DNA of 64,000 bases from Rhodobacter sp. (GCA_020637555.1 JACKKF010000003.1:62001-126000), one strand, 5' to 3'; positions 17,546 through 27,297 are shown, counted from the stretch's first letter. Program-made: numbers and translations. Notes: a model not told the origin generated them from the letters alone.

Positions 17546-19591
17546 CTAACGCCACAGGTGGGCGTAACTGGCCAGCGCGCCCTGCAGCTTTGCCAGCGCA
17601 CGCAAACCCATGGGCGCGCGTCCGGTCCGGCCGCTTGCCAGGCGCTCGATCGCCAGCTCCGGCGGGCAGGGCTGGCGGGTCACCGGATCCAGATAGCGCG
17701 GATAAGCGATCAGCGCGGCGTGGGTCAGCCGGTCCAGATCCGGGCGTGGGTGCACCCGCAGGCGCCGGTCCGGCACCGGGCCGCGATCGTCGGTCAGTCC
17801 CCAGCCCGCGTAGAAAGGCGCGCCCAGCGTGGTCACGGGGATGGCGCGCAGCAGCGCCTCGAACCCCAGGCCCGAGGTCATGGTCCAGACCCGGTCGGCC
17901 ACCTCCAGCGCGCTGACGGCATCGGTTCCGGTCAGCACCAGATCGGCGATCTCGGCCGCATCCGCCACCATGCCCGGGCGCAGGCCCGCCTCGACATCGG
18001 GGTGCGGTTTGTAGATGAGGATCGCCTCGGGATTGGCCGCGCGCGCGGCTTCGAGAAGGGCGCGGTTGGTGCGCACCTCGCCCGCGCCCAGCCGAATGGA
18101 GGCGTCGTCCTCGACCTGACCGGGCACGAGGATCACCGGCGCGCCCGGTGACGCGGCCCTCAGATCGGCGATCTGGCGGGGCAGGTCGGCGGGCCCGCCC
18201 TCAAGATTGTATTTCGTGACGCCGCCCGCCAGCAGGGCGTCCCGCACGCTGCGCGCCCGGGTTGCGCCGCCGGGGGGCAGGGGGCCGGCGATCAGCCGTT
18301 CCAGCCGGCTTTCGCGGGTGGGGTCATAGTAGATTCCGGTGTCATCGACCGACAGCGACAGCGGCGGCACAAGGGCGGCACCCAGACCCCGCGAACGCAG
18401 GAAACCGTCCTCGACCCTGAGCCCGGCAAACCTGTCGTCCACGGCGGATGCCCAGCCCAGTGCGTCCGCCCGATCCGAGGTCCTGACAAATCGCAGCGGC
18501 TTTTCCCGGCCGAAAAAGGCCTGCATGTGCGGGCGCTTCCACAGCCGTATCCCGACCGCGTCGTGGCCGGTCCGATCCTGCCGAAAGGCGGTGAGGCGTG
18601 CCTCCATCTGGTCGATGATCTCTTCCAGACCGCACAGCCTGTCGCGCAACGGGTCATACCACAGCGGATAGTGCACCATGGCCAGGGCAAAAAGCTGGGT
18701 TCGGGTCAGTTTGCGTTGCCGGCGGGGTGGGGTGTTCTCGTCGTCGCTCAGTCCCCAGCCGGCATAGAAGGGCGCGCCAAAGACCCGAGGGCGATGGCCG
18801 GCCAGGATCGCCTCGAACCCCATCTGGGACGAGACGACATAGACGGCCACGGCCCCCTCGAACAATGACCACGGGGAATGCGGGCCGTCGATGAACGCGA
18901 CCCGGCCCTGCGCGTCCGCGGGCCCATAGTGACCGGGGCGTCGGCCCTGGGCGGTTTCGGGATGCGCGCGGATCAACACGCGCGCGCCGGGGTTTTCCTC
19001 TTGCGCGAGGATCAGCATTTCGCGAAAGACGCGCTCGGCCGGCAGCGGGCCGCCCGGTCCGCCATGCGTCAACGAGGCATCGCCACGCACCTGGTCGATC
19101 ACCAGCACATAGCCGGGATCGGGCGGTGCGAGGGTCAGGTCATGGGCGTTGTATTTCGACAGATGCAGCGCGCGCAGCCGGTCCAGGCACAGGCGCGCGC
19201 GCGCCATCAGATGCCCGTCATCCAGCGGATGCTGCGCCAGAAGATGCTCCAGCTCGGACGGCTGCGTCGGATCGTAATGCATCCCCATCGCATCGACCAG
19301 CAGGCCGACCGGCGGTTCCCTGCTGCTGCGGGCCGGGTGAACGGACCGGATCCAGGCATCCTCGACCCGCCACAGGGGGGCCCCGGTGCGACGCGCCAGA
19401 CCCTCGGCCCGCCAGGCGCGGGGGCTGTGACCCCAGGCCAGCACGGCGTCCTCGGCCGTCGGCCAGCCCGCCCTCGGTCGCGCCAGGGCCAGTTCAAGAA
19501 TGCGGCGAATGCGGCGGGCCTGGGCCGAGGGACCGAGAAACCCCAGGCTGGTGGCGATCAGCCGGCGCGGCGGGGCGCTGGATTGGGTCAT
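17546..19591 (-). CDS. kpsC: KpsC-type capsule beta-Kdo transferase (two-module)
   Basis: A 681-residue KpsC homologue; E. coli KpsC is 675 residues. KpsC proteins have two retaining beta-Kdo transferase modules that build the poly-Kdo linker on phosphatidylglycerol for group 2 type capsules, acting at the inner face of the membrane. The duplication is visible: a DQVRGDAS motif with Gln 167 and a GQVEDDAS motif with Gln 492, each with paired elements (DPTQPSELEHLL and DPTRESRLERLI, RAHPE and YKPHPD, FGAPFYAGWGLSDD and LGAPFYAGWGLTDD). The start is the ATG before TQSSAPPRR, 16 bases after the stop of the upstream OPX gene and preceded by GAGG. Co-transcribed with that gene. Confidence 0.92.
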   Translation of the reverse strand: MTQSSAPPRRLIATSLGFLGPSAQARRIRRILELALARPRAGWPTAEDAVLAWGHSPRAWRAEGLARRTGAPLWRVEDAWIRSVHPARSSREPPVGLLVDAMGMHYDPTQPSELEHLLAQHPLDDGHLMARARLCLDRLRALHLSKYNAHDLTLAPPDPGYVLVIDQVRGDASLTHGGPGGPLPAERVFREMLILAQEENPGARVLIRAHPETAQGRRPGHYGPADAQGRVAFIDGPHSPWSLFEGAVAVYVVSSQMGFEAILAGHRPRVFGAPFYAGWGLSDDENTPPRRQRKLTRTQLFALAMVHYPLWYDPLRDRLCGLEEIIDQMEARLTAFRQDRTGHDAVGIRLWKRPHMQAFFGREKPLRFVRTSDRADALGWASAVDDRFAGLRVEDGFLRSRGLGAALVPPLSLSVDDTGIYYDPTRESRLERLIAGPLPPGGATRARSVRDALLAGGVTKYNLEGGPADLPRQIADLRAASPGAPVILVPGQVEDDASIRLGAGEVRTNRALLEAARAANPEAILIYKPHPDVEAGLRPGMVADAAEIADLVLTGTDAVSALEVADRVWTMTSGLGFEALLRAIPVTTLGAPFYAGWGLTDDRGPVPDRRLRVHPRPDLDRLTHAALIAYPRYLDPVTRQPCPPELAIERLASGRTGRAPMGLRALAKLQGALASYAHLWR

Positions 19592-19607
19592 CGCCCCGCC
19601 TCGATGC

Positions 19608-20753
19608 TTAAAGGTTGCGCGCGTCAGACACCACCGTCGCGGCAGCCCCGGTTGCACCCAGCGTGCCGGTCAAGGTCGAGATCTGACGGTTCCAGGTCAC
19701 GTTCGCGGCCTCGGTCACATAGATCGTATCGCCATCGCGGATCTGGAAATCGCGGGCGTTGAACATCCCGTTCGGCGCCGTCAGATCCAGCACATAGACG
19801 ATGCGTGTGTCACCGACGATGTCCTGGCGGCCCAGAACTGCGCGGGCGATCTCGGCCGGTTCGTCGCGGAACACGAAAACGCCCGTCGGATCGGCGCGTG
19901 TCGCATCCAGCCCGCCGACACGCGCCAGCGCCTCGATCGCGGTCATTTCCTGCCGGTCAAAGGTAATCTGCGCCTGCGTCCCCGTGGCGCCCAGCACGCT
20001 GAAGCTGCGCTGGTCCTGTTCGACAAAGATCCGGTCGCCTCCGCGCATCGCAATGTCGAGTTCGGGGTGGTCGAACAGATCGTTCAGCCAGACGCGATCG
20101 GTGATCTGCCCGCGGTTCACGGTGACCATGGCGGTCTGGGTGGGAATGCTGACCCCGCCGGCGGTGGCGATCATCGCCGTCAGGCGGCGGTTCGGGCGGG
20201 CGATGGGATAGACCCCCTGGGCACCGACACGCCCCACGACCGAGACCGTCGCGCCATCACCGCCGGTGCGGCTGACATAGACCTGGGGATCGGGCGTCTG
20301 TTGATCCAGCTGCCGCGCGATGGCCGCGCGCAGATCCTCGGGGGATTGACCCGCGGCGCGGACCCGTCCGGCAAAGGGCACATAGATATAGCCCTGATCG
20401 TCGACCTGCAGTTCGGTCAGACGCGCGCCGGGCGCATCCGCGGCGGTCAGCAGGCCTTCGGGCACGTTCTCGTAAATGGTGACCGAGACCGTGTCGCCGG
20501 TGCGGATCGTGTCGCCGCCCAGCAGCCGCGCATTGCGCAGCGCATCCGAAAAGCCCAGCGCGGCGGGGACGTTGGCGGCACGGTTCACGCGGTCACCGAC
20601 AGCGACGATATAGGCGTCGCCCTCGCGCAGGACAGAGCCGGCGAAGATCTCGTTCATGTTGGGCCCGGGCCGGGGCACGCCACAGGCGCTGAGTCCGGCC
20701 ACAAACACACCAAGCGCCAGCGCGGCGGCGCGGCGTGAAGGTCTGACAATCAC
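19608..20753 (-). CDS. Polysaccharide export (Wza/KpsD, OPX) lipoprotein
   Basis: A 381-residue outer-membrane polysaccharide exporter component. The N-terminus is a lipoprotein signal with the lipobox LSAC at residues 21-24. Then comes the poly-export domain (RTGDTVSVTIYENVPEGLL and DQGYIYVPFAGRV) and two SLBB-type repeats (VSVVGRVGAQGVYPI and FSVLGATGTQAQITF). Translation starts at GTG 20753 with AAAGGAG eight bases upstream; no suitable ATG exists. The gene lies directly upstream of kpsC. The inner-membrane transporter genes (kpsE, kpsM, kpsT) are not in this window. Confidence 0.92.
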   Translation of the reverse strand: MIVRPSRRAAALALGVFVAGLSACGVPRPGPNMNEIFAGSVLREGDAYIVAVGDRVNRAANVPAALGFSDALRNARLLGGDTIRTGDTVSVTIYENVPEGLLTAADAPGARLTELQVDDQGYIYVPFAGRVRAAGQSPEDLRAAIARQLDQQTPDPQVYVSRTGGDGATVSVVGRVGAQGVYPIARPNRRLTAMIATAGGVSIPTQTAMVTVNRGQITDRVWLNDLFDHPELDIAMRGGDRIFVEQDQRSFSVLGATGTQAQITFDRQEMTAIEALARVGGLDATRADPTGVFVFRDEPAEIARAVLGRQDIVGDTRIVYVLDLTAPNGMFNARDFQIRDGDTIYVTEAANVTWNRQISTLTGTLGATGAAATVVSDARNL

Positions 20754-20998
20754 TGCTCGGGCTCCTTTGATGGATCTGCCTCAAGTTTTTTATGCAAGTA
20801 TAGACAGAACCGACAGAATTTCCAAGTGGGATGTCGCCTGGCACGGCCGTCCCGCGGCGATGGGGCAGGCGGCGACGCCGGTGCCTGACATTGGCAAGTC
20901 CTGCCCGACGGGGTGTCTGGCAAGATACAGGGGGCGCAAGGAAGACCGCAAACCGGATATTGTGTCCGGCCCGGATGCGGCGTGCCGATGGCGCGGGC

Positions 20999-22288
20999 TC
21001 AGGGCACCAGCCGCAGGTGTTGCCGTGGTGCCGCATGTCCGCGGATCAGCGCGGTATAGGGATCCTCGGGCGAGAGCAGCAGATCCACCACCTGCCGCAG
21101 CAGCTGACGCCGCCCCGCCGCCGAATAGAATCCGCCCGGCAGTTGCGAGGTCTCCAGTAGGAAGCGGCGATAATCGCGATAGGCACGCAGATCGGGACGC
21201 GAGGGATGCGCGAAGAATTCGGGCAGCGGCTGGGTCGAGACGAACTCGGGCTTGTCATAGACTGCCGCGCCGAACACCTTGAGCGGCATGCCGCGCCACA
21301 GGACCTGCTGCGCGGCGGTCGAATTGACGGTCACCGCCGAGCGGGCGTGATTGAGCAGCCCGGCCAGTTTTCCACCACGGATGAAATGCACACGGTCGGC
21401 CACGCCCGCCGCCCGGGCAAGGCGCTGGATATCGGCTTTCAGACGGGTGCGCCCGTCCTCCAGCGGATGCGCCTTGAACACCAGGTGATGGTGGCGCGGC
21501 GCGCCCTGCGCAAAGCCCTGGATCGTGACCTCCAGAAACTCGGTCATGGTCGAGAACGGGCTGTGTTGCTGAAAGCTCGAATCATGTTCGAGTTGCAGCA
21601 ACGCCAGGTGATAGGGAAAGCCGCCCGTGCGCACGCGCCAGGTCGCGATACGGCGCTCGATGGCGTGCAGCGGCATCGCCAGCAGGCGGCCGAGATACAG
21701 GCGAAACTCCTGCGCGACATTCATCGCGCGATGCGGTCGGAACCCTTTGTAGCGGCCGTTCGCCAGCAGGACGCGCGCGTGATAGGCAAACCCGTAGAAC
21801 ACATGATGGCGCATGTCGCCCCAATGGGCGGGGGCGTCGATCAGATCGATCTCGCAGCGTTCAAGCGCGCGCTGCATGTCGGCGACGGACAGATCCATCA
21901 GCCGCGAATGCCCGTTGGCGCCCCCCCGTTCGTAGCTGACCCACCAGGGACGCAGATAGCCTTCCTCGAACACATGGACGGTCAGCCCCCGGTCGCGGGC
22001 GCGGGCCACGGCCTCGGCATGGATGAACCGTGTGTCACCGTAGAGAACCAGATCGGTGATGGCGAGCCGGTCATAGAGCGAGTCGACCTCGTCCGGCCAG
22101 TCGTCCTGCGCGCCGGTATAGGCGATGTAACCCTGCCGGCCCCAATAGGCCTGATCGCCGCGATTGAAGCCGACGCGCCAGACCTCGGCCCCGGCGCGGC
22201 GCAGCATTGCGCCCAATTCCTTGAAGAATGGCCCGTGCGGGCCCTGCAAAAACAGAAATCGCCGGTCGTCGCCCTGTGTGCGGATCAT
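20999..22288 (-). CDS. kpsS: KpsS-type capsule Kdo transferase
   Basis: A 429-residue KpsS homologue (E. coli protein about 390). Matching elements in order are FLFLQGPHGPFFKELG, GDTRFIHAEA, VFEEGYLRPWWVSYE, FKAHPLEDGRTR and AVTVNSTAAQQVL. KpsS adds the first Kdo to the phosphatidylglycerol anchor, after which KpsC extends the linker. The start could be ATG 22360, but the family begins near the chosen ATG; neither has a strong ribosome-binding site. The gene reads toward the OPX and kpsC genes with a 245-base gap, which holds no gene and probably the OPX-kpsC promoter. Confidence 0.9.
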   Translation of the reverse strand: MIRTQGDDRRFLFLQGPHGPFFKELGAMLRRAGAEVWRVGFNRGDQAYWGRQGYIAYTGAQDDWPDEVDSLYDRLAITDLVLYGDTRFIHAEAVARARDRGLTVHVFEEGYLRPWWVSYERGGANGHSRLMDLSVADMQRALERCEIDLIDAPAHWGDMRHHVFYGFAYHARVLLANGRYKGFRPHRAMNVAQEFRLYLGRLLAMPLHAIERRIATWRVRTGGFPYHLALLQLEHDSSFQQHSPFSTMTEFLEVTIQGFAQGAPRHHHLVFKAHPLEDGRTRLKADIQRLARAAGVADRVHFIRGGKLAGLLNHARSAVTVNSTAAQQVLWRGMPLKVFGAAVYDKPEFVSTQPLPEFFAHPSRPDLRAYRDYRRFLLETSQLPGGFYSAAGRRQLLRQVVDLLLSPEDPYTALIRGHAAPRQHLRLVP

Positions 22289-22418
22289 CGTGCTGCCTGC
22301 CTGTCTGCCCTTGGGGTGTTCCCCTTTGCGTGAAAGGATGCCAGAGATTGATTCGATCATAAAGCCCGAAGGTGTTCAAAAGGTGACCACCCCCGGGCGC
22401 AACGGACGGAAGGCGCGC

Positions 22419-23030
22419 ATGTTCACGGGCATCATCAGCGATATTGGCCGGATTCTGACAGTGGAGGCCCGCGGTGATCTGCGCGCCCGCATCGGCACCG
22501 GCTATGATGTGGACGGGATCGAGATCGGCGCATCGATCGCCTGCGACGGCGTCTGCCTGACCGTGGTCGCGCTGGGCCGCACGCCGCAGAACTGGTTCGA
22601 CGTCGACATTTCGGCCGAGACCGTCGCCAAGACGGCCATCGGCCGCAGCGGCTGGGCGGTCGGCAAGCGACTGAACCTGGAACGCGCGCTGAAGGTCGGG
22701 GACGAACTGGGCGGGCATATCGTCTCGGGTCATGTGGACGGCGTGGCCGAGGTGGTCGGCCTGAGGCGCGAGGGCGACAGCACCCGCGTGACCTTCCGCG
22801 CGCCCGAGGACCTGGCGCGCTTCATCGCGCCCAAGGGATCGGTCGCGCTGAACGGCACGTCGCTGACCGTGAACGAGGTGTCGGGCCGCGACTTTGGCGT
22901 GAACCTGATCCCGCACACCCAGCAGGTGACGACCTGGGGCGAGGTTGCCGTGGGGGATGCGATCAACCTGGAGATCGACACGCTGGCCCGCTACGTCGCC
23001 AGGATGCGCGACTGGGACCAGGGGCGCTAG
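22419..23030 (+). CDS. ribE: Riboflavin synthase alpha subunit
   Basis: A 203-residue riboflavin synthase that dismutates two 6,7-dimethyl-8-ribityllumazines to riboflavin. Two lumazine-binding repeats are evident: MFTGIISDIGRI with CDGVCLTV, and GGHIVSGHVDGVAEVV with LNGTSLTVNEV. No other riboflavin gene is adjacent and no FMN riboswitch structure precedes it. The stop overlaps the convergent guanine deaminase stop within CTAG. Confidence 0.95.
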   Translation: MFTGIISDIGRILTVEARGDLRARIGTGYDVDGIEIGASIACDGVCLTVVALGRTPQNWFDVDISAETVAKTAIGRSGWAVGKRLNLERALKVGDELGGHIVSGHVDGVAEVVGLRREGDSTRVTFRAPEDLARFIAPKGSVALNGTSLTVNEVSGRDFGVNLIPHTQQVTTWGEVAVGDAINLEIDTLARYVARMRDWDQGR

Positions 23031-24307
23031 ACCTTTCGCCCGTTCACCCAGGTGGCGATGACGGCCCGGTCGTCACCCATCATGATCGTCGGGAACAGGG
23101 CCTCCCACAGGTCGTTCGCGCGCGCGGCGCGTTGCGCGATCAGCGGGGTCGAGGCCAGGTCGATCACCACGAGGTCGGCCTCCATTCCGGGCTGAAGGGT
23201 GCCGATCCGGTCATCCAGGCCCAGGGCCCGGGCAGAGCCCTGCGTCGCCAACCACCAAAGCTGCGCCGGATGCAGCGCATGGCCTCGCAATTGCGCGATG
23301 TCATAGGCCGCCGCCATCGTCCGCAGCATCGAGAAACTGGACCCGCCGCCGATGTCGGTGGCCAGCCCGATGCGCTGCCCCTCGGACTTGAGGCCCGCCA
23401 TGTCGAACAGGCCCGATCCGATGAAGGCGTTCGAGGTCGGGCAATGGATCAGCGCCGCGCCCACCTCGCGCAGGCGGGACCGCTCGCGGTCGGTCAGGTG
23501 GATGGCGTGGCCGTATAGCCCCCGTGCGCCCAGCAAGCCGAACCGTTCATAGACGTCCAGATAGTCGCGCGACCCCGGAAAGAGCGCGGCGACCCAGGCG
23601 ATTTCCTCGCGCTGTTCGCTGAGATGGGTCTGCATCGGGACCTCGGGGTATTCCGACCACAACGCGCCAAGAGCCGCCAGTTGATCCGGCGTCGAGGTCG
23701 GGGCGAACCGCGGTGTGATCACATAACCCAGGCGATCCACCCCGTGCCAGCGTTCCAACAGCGCCTTGGACTGGTCATAGGCTGCCTGCGCGCTGTCGCG
23801 CAGGCCGTCGGGGGCGTTGCGGTCCATGCAGGTCTTGCCCGCCAGCACCCGCATCCCGCGGGACCGGGCAGCCGCGAACAGCGCGTCGACGCTTTCGGTG
23901 TGGATCGTGCAGAAGCTGCACAGTGTCGTGGTGCCCTGTGCCAGCATCAGATCGAGGCACAGCGCGGCCATCGCCTGCGCGTGCGCGGGGTCGCCAAAGC
24001 GCGATTCCTCGGGGAAGGTGTAGGTGTTCAGCCAGTCGATCAGCCGTTTGCCCCAACTGGCGATGATGCCGGTTTGCGGATAATGGACATGCGCGTCCAC
24101 GAACCCGGCGGAAATCAGCGCCTGGCCATAATCCTGCACCCGCGCATCGGGATGGGCGGCGCGCAGCCTGTCGGCCGGGCCGGTCGCGACGATGCGGCCG
24201 GCGTCGATCAGCACGCCGCCCCGGCTGTCATGGCGCGCGGCACCGGGCCCCTCGTCAAAGGGATCGGCGGCATAGGTCAGGGTCTGGCCAATCAGAAGTT
24301 CGGGCAT
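23027..24307 (-). CDS. guaD: Guanine deaminase
   Basis: A 426-residue amidohydrolase converting guanine to xanthine and ammonia. Metal and active-site motifs are all present: VDAHVHYPQTGIIASWG with HxH, FCTIHTESVD, MQTHLSEQREEI, YGHAIHL, CPTSNAFIGSG and TDIGGGSS. The PQTGIIASWG and CPTSN signatures separate guanine deaminases from cytosine and N-acyl amidohydrolases. The start is ATG 24307; an upstream in-frame extension overlaps the mgtE promoter. Xanthine dehydrogenase or purine uptake genes are not adjacent. Confidence 0.94.
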   Translation of the reverse strand: MPELLIGQTLTYAADPFDEGPGAARHDSRGGVLIDAGRIVATGPADRLRAAHPDARVQDYGQALISAGFVDAHVHYPQTGIIASWGKRLIDWLNTYTFPEESRFGDPAHAQAMAALCLDLMLAQGTTTLCSFCTIHTESVDALFAAARSRGMRVLAGKTCMDRNAPDGLRDSAQAAYDQSKALLERWHGVDRLGYVITPRFAPTSTPDQLAALGALWSEYPEVPMQTHLSEQREEIAWVAALFPGSRDYLDVYERFGLLGARGLYGHAIHLTDRERSRLREVGAALIHCPTSNAFIGSGLFDMAGLKSEGQRIGLATDIGGGSSFSMLRTMAAAYDIAQLRGHALHPAQLWWLATQGSARALGLDDRIGTLQPGMEADLVVIDLASTPLIAQRAARANDLWEALFPTIMMGDDRAVIATWVNGRKV

Positions 24308-24431
24308 GGGGCGGCCTTTGGGTGAACCGGGTAAGGTCTTTATCGCGTGGCTGTTTGCGCATAACAACCACTGGCGGGTCACGCCTGCATCGAATCACGA
24401 ACGGACGCACCTCAGACCCCGGGAGGCGAGC

Positions 24432-25850
24432 ATGACGGAACCGGAACGCGACGATGCGCAGCACGAATCCCTCTTTGAAAACGCTCAGACAGACCTGACC
24501 GAAGGCAGCGATCCGCTTGAGGGTCTGATCCCTGCGGTTCTCGAGGCGGTCGAGGCCGGCGACGGCCCGGCAGTCGAGGAGATGCTGGAACCGCTGCACC
24601 CGGCGGACATCGCCGACCTGCTGGAACAGATCAGCGGCTCGCAACGGCGCGCGTTCCTGGCGCTGACCCCCGATGCCATCGACGGCGAGGTGCTGTCCGA
24701 GCTGGACGAAAGCCTGCGCGAGGACGTGATCGACGCTCTCCCGCGCGAGGTTCTGGCCGAAGCCGTGCGCGAACTGGATACCGACGATGTCGTGGACATC
24801 ATCGAGGATCTGGAGGACCACGACCAGGCCTTCATTCTGGATGCGCTGGAAAGCGACGACCGGGCGGCGGTGGAAAGTTCGCTGGCCTGGCCCGAGTATT
24901 CGGCCGGCCGCCTGATGCAATCCGAAACGGTGACGGTGCCCCAGGACTGGACCGTCGGGCAGACGATCGATCACCTGCGATCGGTGGATTGGCTGCCGGA
25001 CCAGTTCTATCATGTCATCCTGGTCGATGAACGCCATCGGCCAAGCGGTCATGCCACCCTGGGGCGGGTGTTGGCCTCGCGGCGGGATACGCCGTTGCGG
25101 GACATCGTCGAAGACAGTTTCTTGACAGTCGAGGCCACCGAGGAGGAATCCGAAGTGGCGCTGATGTTCAATAAGTATCATCTCATCTCGATGCCGGTGG
25201 TCGATGGTGCCGGGCGTCTGGTCGGGGTGATCACGATTGACGACGCCATGAACGTGCTGGACGAGGAGCACGAGGAAGACTTTCTGCGCATGGCCGGCGT
25301 GGGCGAGGAATCGAGTCTGTCCGACGGTGTCTGGGATACTGTGCGGCAGCGGTTCCCCTGGCTGGCCGTCAACCTGCTGACCGCGAATATCGCCGCGGCC
25401 GTGATCGGTCTGTTCGAAAATACCATCGCGGTGATCGTGGCGCTGGCGGCGCTGATGCCGATCGTGGCGTCGATGGGCGGCAACGCCGGCACCCAGTCGC
25501 TGACCGTCGCGGTCCGGGCCCTGGCGACACGCGATCTGACGGCTTCCAACGCCTCGCGGGTGGTTCGCCGCGAGATCGTCGTCGGGTTGGTGAACGGGTT
25601 GGGGTTTGCCGTGATCATGGGCGGCATCGCCTGGATGTTCTATGGGCAGGACCTCATGCTGGGGGTCGTCATCGCGGGCGCGTTGGTCATCAACCTGGCG
25701 GTGGCGGCGCTTGCGGGCATTCTGGTGCCCCTGGTGCTGGACCGGCTGGAGCTGGACCCCGCCCTTGCGTCGGGCACGTTTGTCACCACGGTGACGGACG
25801 TGGTCGGGTTCTTTGCCTTTCTGGGGCTGGCGACATTGGTGTTGTTATGA
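24432..25850 (+). CDS. mgtE: Magnesium transporter MgtE
   Basis: A 472-residue MgtE channel. The order is an acidic N domain of helical repeats (about 40-150), two CBS domains (about 150-280) that sense cytoplasmic Mg, a plug helix, and a five-helix pore domain from about 310. The pore signature MPIVASMGGNAGTQSL is complete. GGGAGG lies five bases upstream of the ATG. The ATGA overlap with the next gene suggests coupling. No M-box riboswitch structure was seen upstream. Confidence 0.95.
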   Translation: MTEPERDDAQHESLFENAQTDLTEGSDPLEGLIPAVLEAVEAGDGPAVEEMLEPLHPADIADLLEQISGSQRRAFLALTPDAIDGEVLSELDESLREDVIDALPREVLAEAVRELDTDDVVDIIEDLEDHDQAFILDALESDDRAAVESSLAWPEYSAGRLMQSETVTVPQDWTVGQTIDHLRSVDWLPDQFYHVILVDERHRPSGHATLGRVLASRRDTPLRDIVEDSFLTVEATEEESEVALMFNKYHLISMPVVDGAGRLVGVITIDDAMNVLDEEHEEDFLRMAGVGEESSLSDGVWDTVRQRFPWLAVNLLTANIAAAVIGLFENTIAVIVALAALMPIVASMGGNAGTQSLTVAVRALATRDLTASNASRVVRREIVVGLVNGLGFAVIMGGIAWMFYGQDLMLGVVIAGALVINLAVAALAGILVPLVLDRLELDPALASGTFVTTVTDVVGFFAFLGLATLVLL

Positions 25851-26404
25851 ACGAGATGGATGCGATCAAGGCCGCGGCGCGCAAGACCGCCTTTGCCGCG
25901 CGCAAGGCGGTGTTCGGAACCGGGCGTGACGGCGCGGCCCAGGCGGCCTTGCGGGCGGTGCTGGCCGAATACGGGCCTGTCCCGCTCTCTGGCTACTTGC
26001 CCATTCGGACCGAGATCGACCCCGTGCCGGTGATGTCGGCGCACGGCGGCCCTGTAGGGGTTCCCGTGATCCCCGGCGCCGCACAACCGCTGCTGTTCCA
26101 CCTATGGTCGCCGGAAACCGCGCTGGTCGACGGACCCTTTGGCGCCAAGGTGCCCGCGCAGGGCGTGGCCATGGTGCCGCGCGTGTTGATCGTGCCGATG
26201 CTGGCCTTTGATGCACGCGGCTACAGGCTGGGCTATGGCGGCGGCTTCTACGACCGAACGCTGGCGCTGCTGCGTGCCAACGGGCCGGTGACGGCGCTGG
26301 GCTTTGCCTTTGATGCGCAGGAACTGCCCCAGGTGCCGATCGACGCCTACGATCAACGCCTGGACGGCGTTGTCACCGAAACCGGCCTCAGGCGGTTCGC
26401 CTAG
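25847..26404 (+). CDS. 5-formyltetrahydrofolate cyclo-ligase
   Basis: A 185-residue enzyme that converts 5-formyl-THF to 5,10-methenyl-THF with ATP. The GYGGGFYDRTLA motif near residue 125 is the ATP/phosphate-binding signature, preceded by VPRVLIVPMLAFDARGYRLG. The start codon overlaps the mgtE stop in ATGA. The 3' end overlaps the convergent phosphatase gene in CTAG. Confidence 0.93.
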   Translation: MNEMDAIKAAARKTAFAARKAVFGTGRDGAAQAALRAVLAEYGPVPLSGYLPIRTEIDPVPVMSAHGGPVGVPVIPGAAQPLLFHLWSPETALVDGPFGAKVPAQGVAMVPRVLIVPMLAFDARGYRLGYGGGFYDRTLALLRANGPVTALGFAFDAQELPQVPIDAYDQRLDGVVTETGLRRFA

Positions 26405-27207
26405 GCGTTCAGCAACGCCATGGCCTCGGCATGGATCGCGGGATTGGCGGCGGCCAGGACGCGGCCACCGTGATGGGCGGGGCCACCCTGCCAGTCGGTG
26501 ACGATGCCGCCCGCCGCCTCGATCACGGCAATCGGGGCCATGATGTCATAGCTTTGCAGACCGGCCTCGATCACCAGATCGATCTGGCCCGCGGCCAGCA
26601 GCGCATAGGCATAACAATCCATGCCATAGCGCGTCAGGCGTGCCTGACCGGAAACCCGGCGAAAGGCGGCTGCGTCCTCGGCCGTGCCGACCTCGGGGAA
26701 GGTGGTGAACACGATGGCTTGCGACAGCGGCCGCGCCGGGCGCACAGCCAGAGGCGCAGGGCCCTGCGGACCCTGGACCCGCGCAACGCCCGGCCCCCCC
26801 GCAAAGCGTTCGCCGATATAGGGCTGGTCGATGAGCCCCAGAACCGGGCCGTGCGCGTCAGCAAGCGCGATCAGAACCCCCCAGGTCGGGGTGCCGGACA
26901 GGAAGCCGCGCGTGCCGTCGATCGGGTCCAGCACCCAGGTCAACCCGGTCGAGCCGGGCTTGGCGCCCTGTTCCTCGCCCAGGATGGCGTCGTCGGGGCG
27001 CAGGTCGGCCAGCACGGCGCGCATGGCGGCCTCGGCCTCGCGGTCGGCGGCCGTCACGGGGTCAAATCCCTTCGCGTCCTTGTTGTCGGCCGACAGGCCG
27101 GCCGTGCGGAAGTGGCGCAAGGTCACGGGGCGCGCCGCATCCGCCAGCGCGTGCGCGGCACGCCAGAGATCTGCGATCAGGTCGGGGGCAAGGGGCGCGC
27201 GCGGCAT
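26401..27207 (-). CDS. hisN: Inositol-monophosphatase-family histidinol-phosphatase
   Basis: A 268-residue member of the Li-sensitive, Mg-dependent inositol monophosphatase family. Metal ligands are in LGEEQG, VLDPIDGTRGF and the C-terminal QSYDIMAPIAVIEAAGG, where the usual WD reads YD. Closest family type is the HisN histidinol-phosphatase common in Alphaproteobacteria; a generic inositol phosphatase remains possible. ATG 27207 has GGAG at the right distance; the GTG four codons upstream does not. Confidence 0.84.
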   Translation of the reverse strand: MPRAPLAPDLIADLWRAAHALADAARPVTLRHFRTAGLSADNKDAKGFDPVTAADREAEAAMRAVLADLRPDDAILGEEQGAKPGSTGLTWVLDPIDGTRGFLSGTPTWGVLIALADAHGPVLGLIDQPYIGERFAGGPGVARVQGPQGPAPLAVRPARPLSQAIVFTTFPEVGTAEDAAAFRRVSGQARLTRYGMDCYAYALLAAGQIDLVIEAGLQSYDIMAPIAVIEAAGGIVTDWQGGPAHHGGRVLAAANPAIHAEAMALLNA

Positions 27208-27297
27208 CGGGGTCTCCACGGTGGTGCGCGCCCTGTCTAGAGACGACGGCGCGGCCGGGCAAGGGCGCCGGCCGCGTCCGAAGCTGTGATTTCCGCG

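Noticed and set aside
22289..22418. FMN riboswitch upstream of ribE
   Set aside because: No RFN-element conserved segments in the 130 bases before the start.
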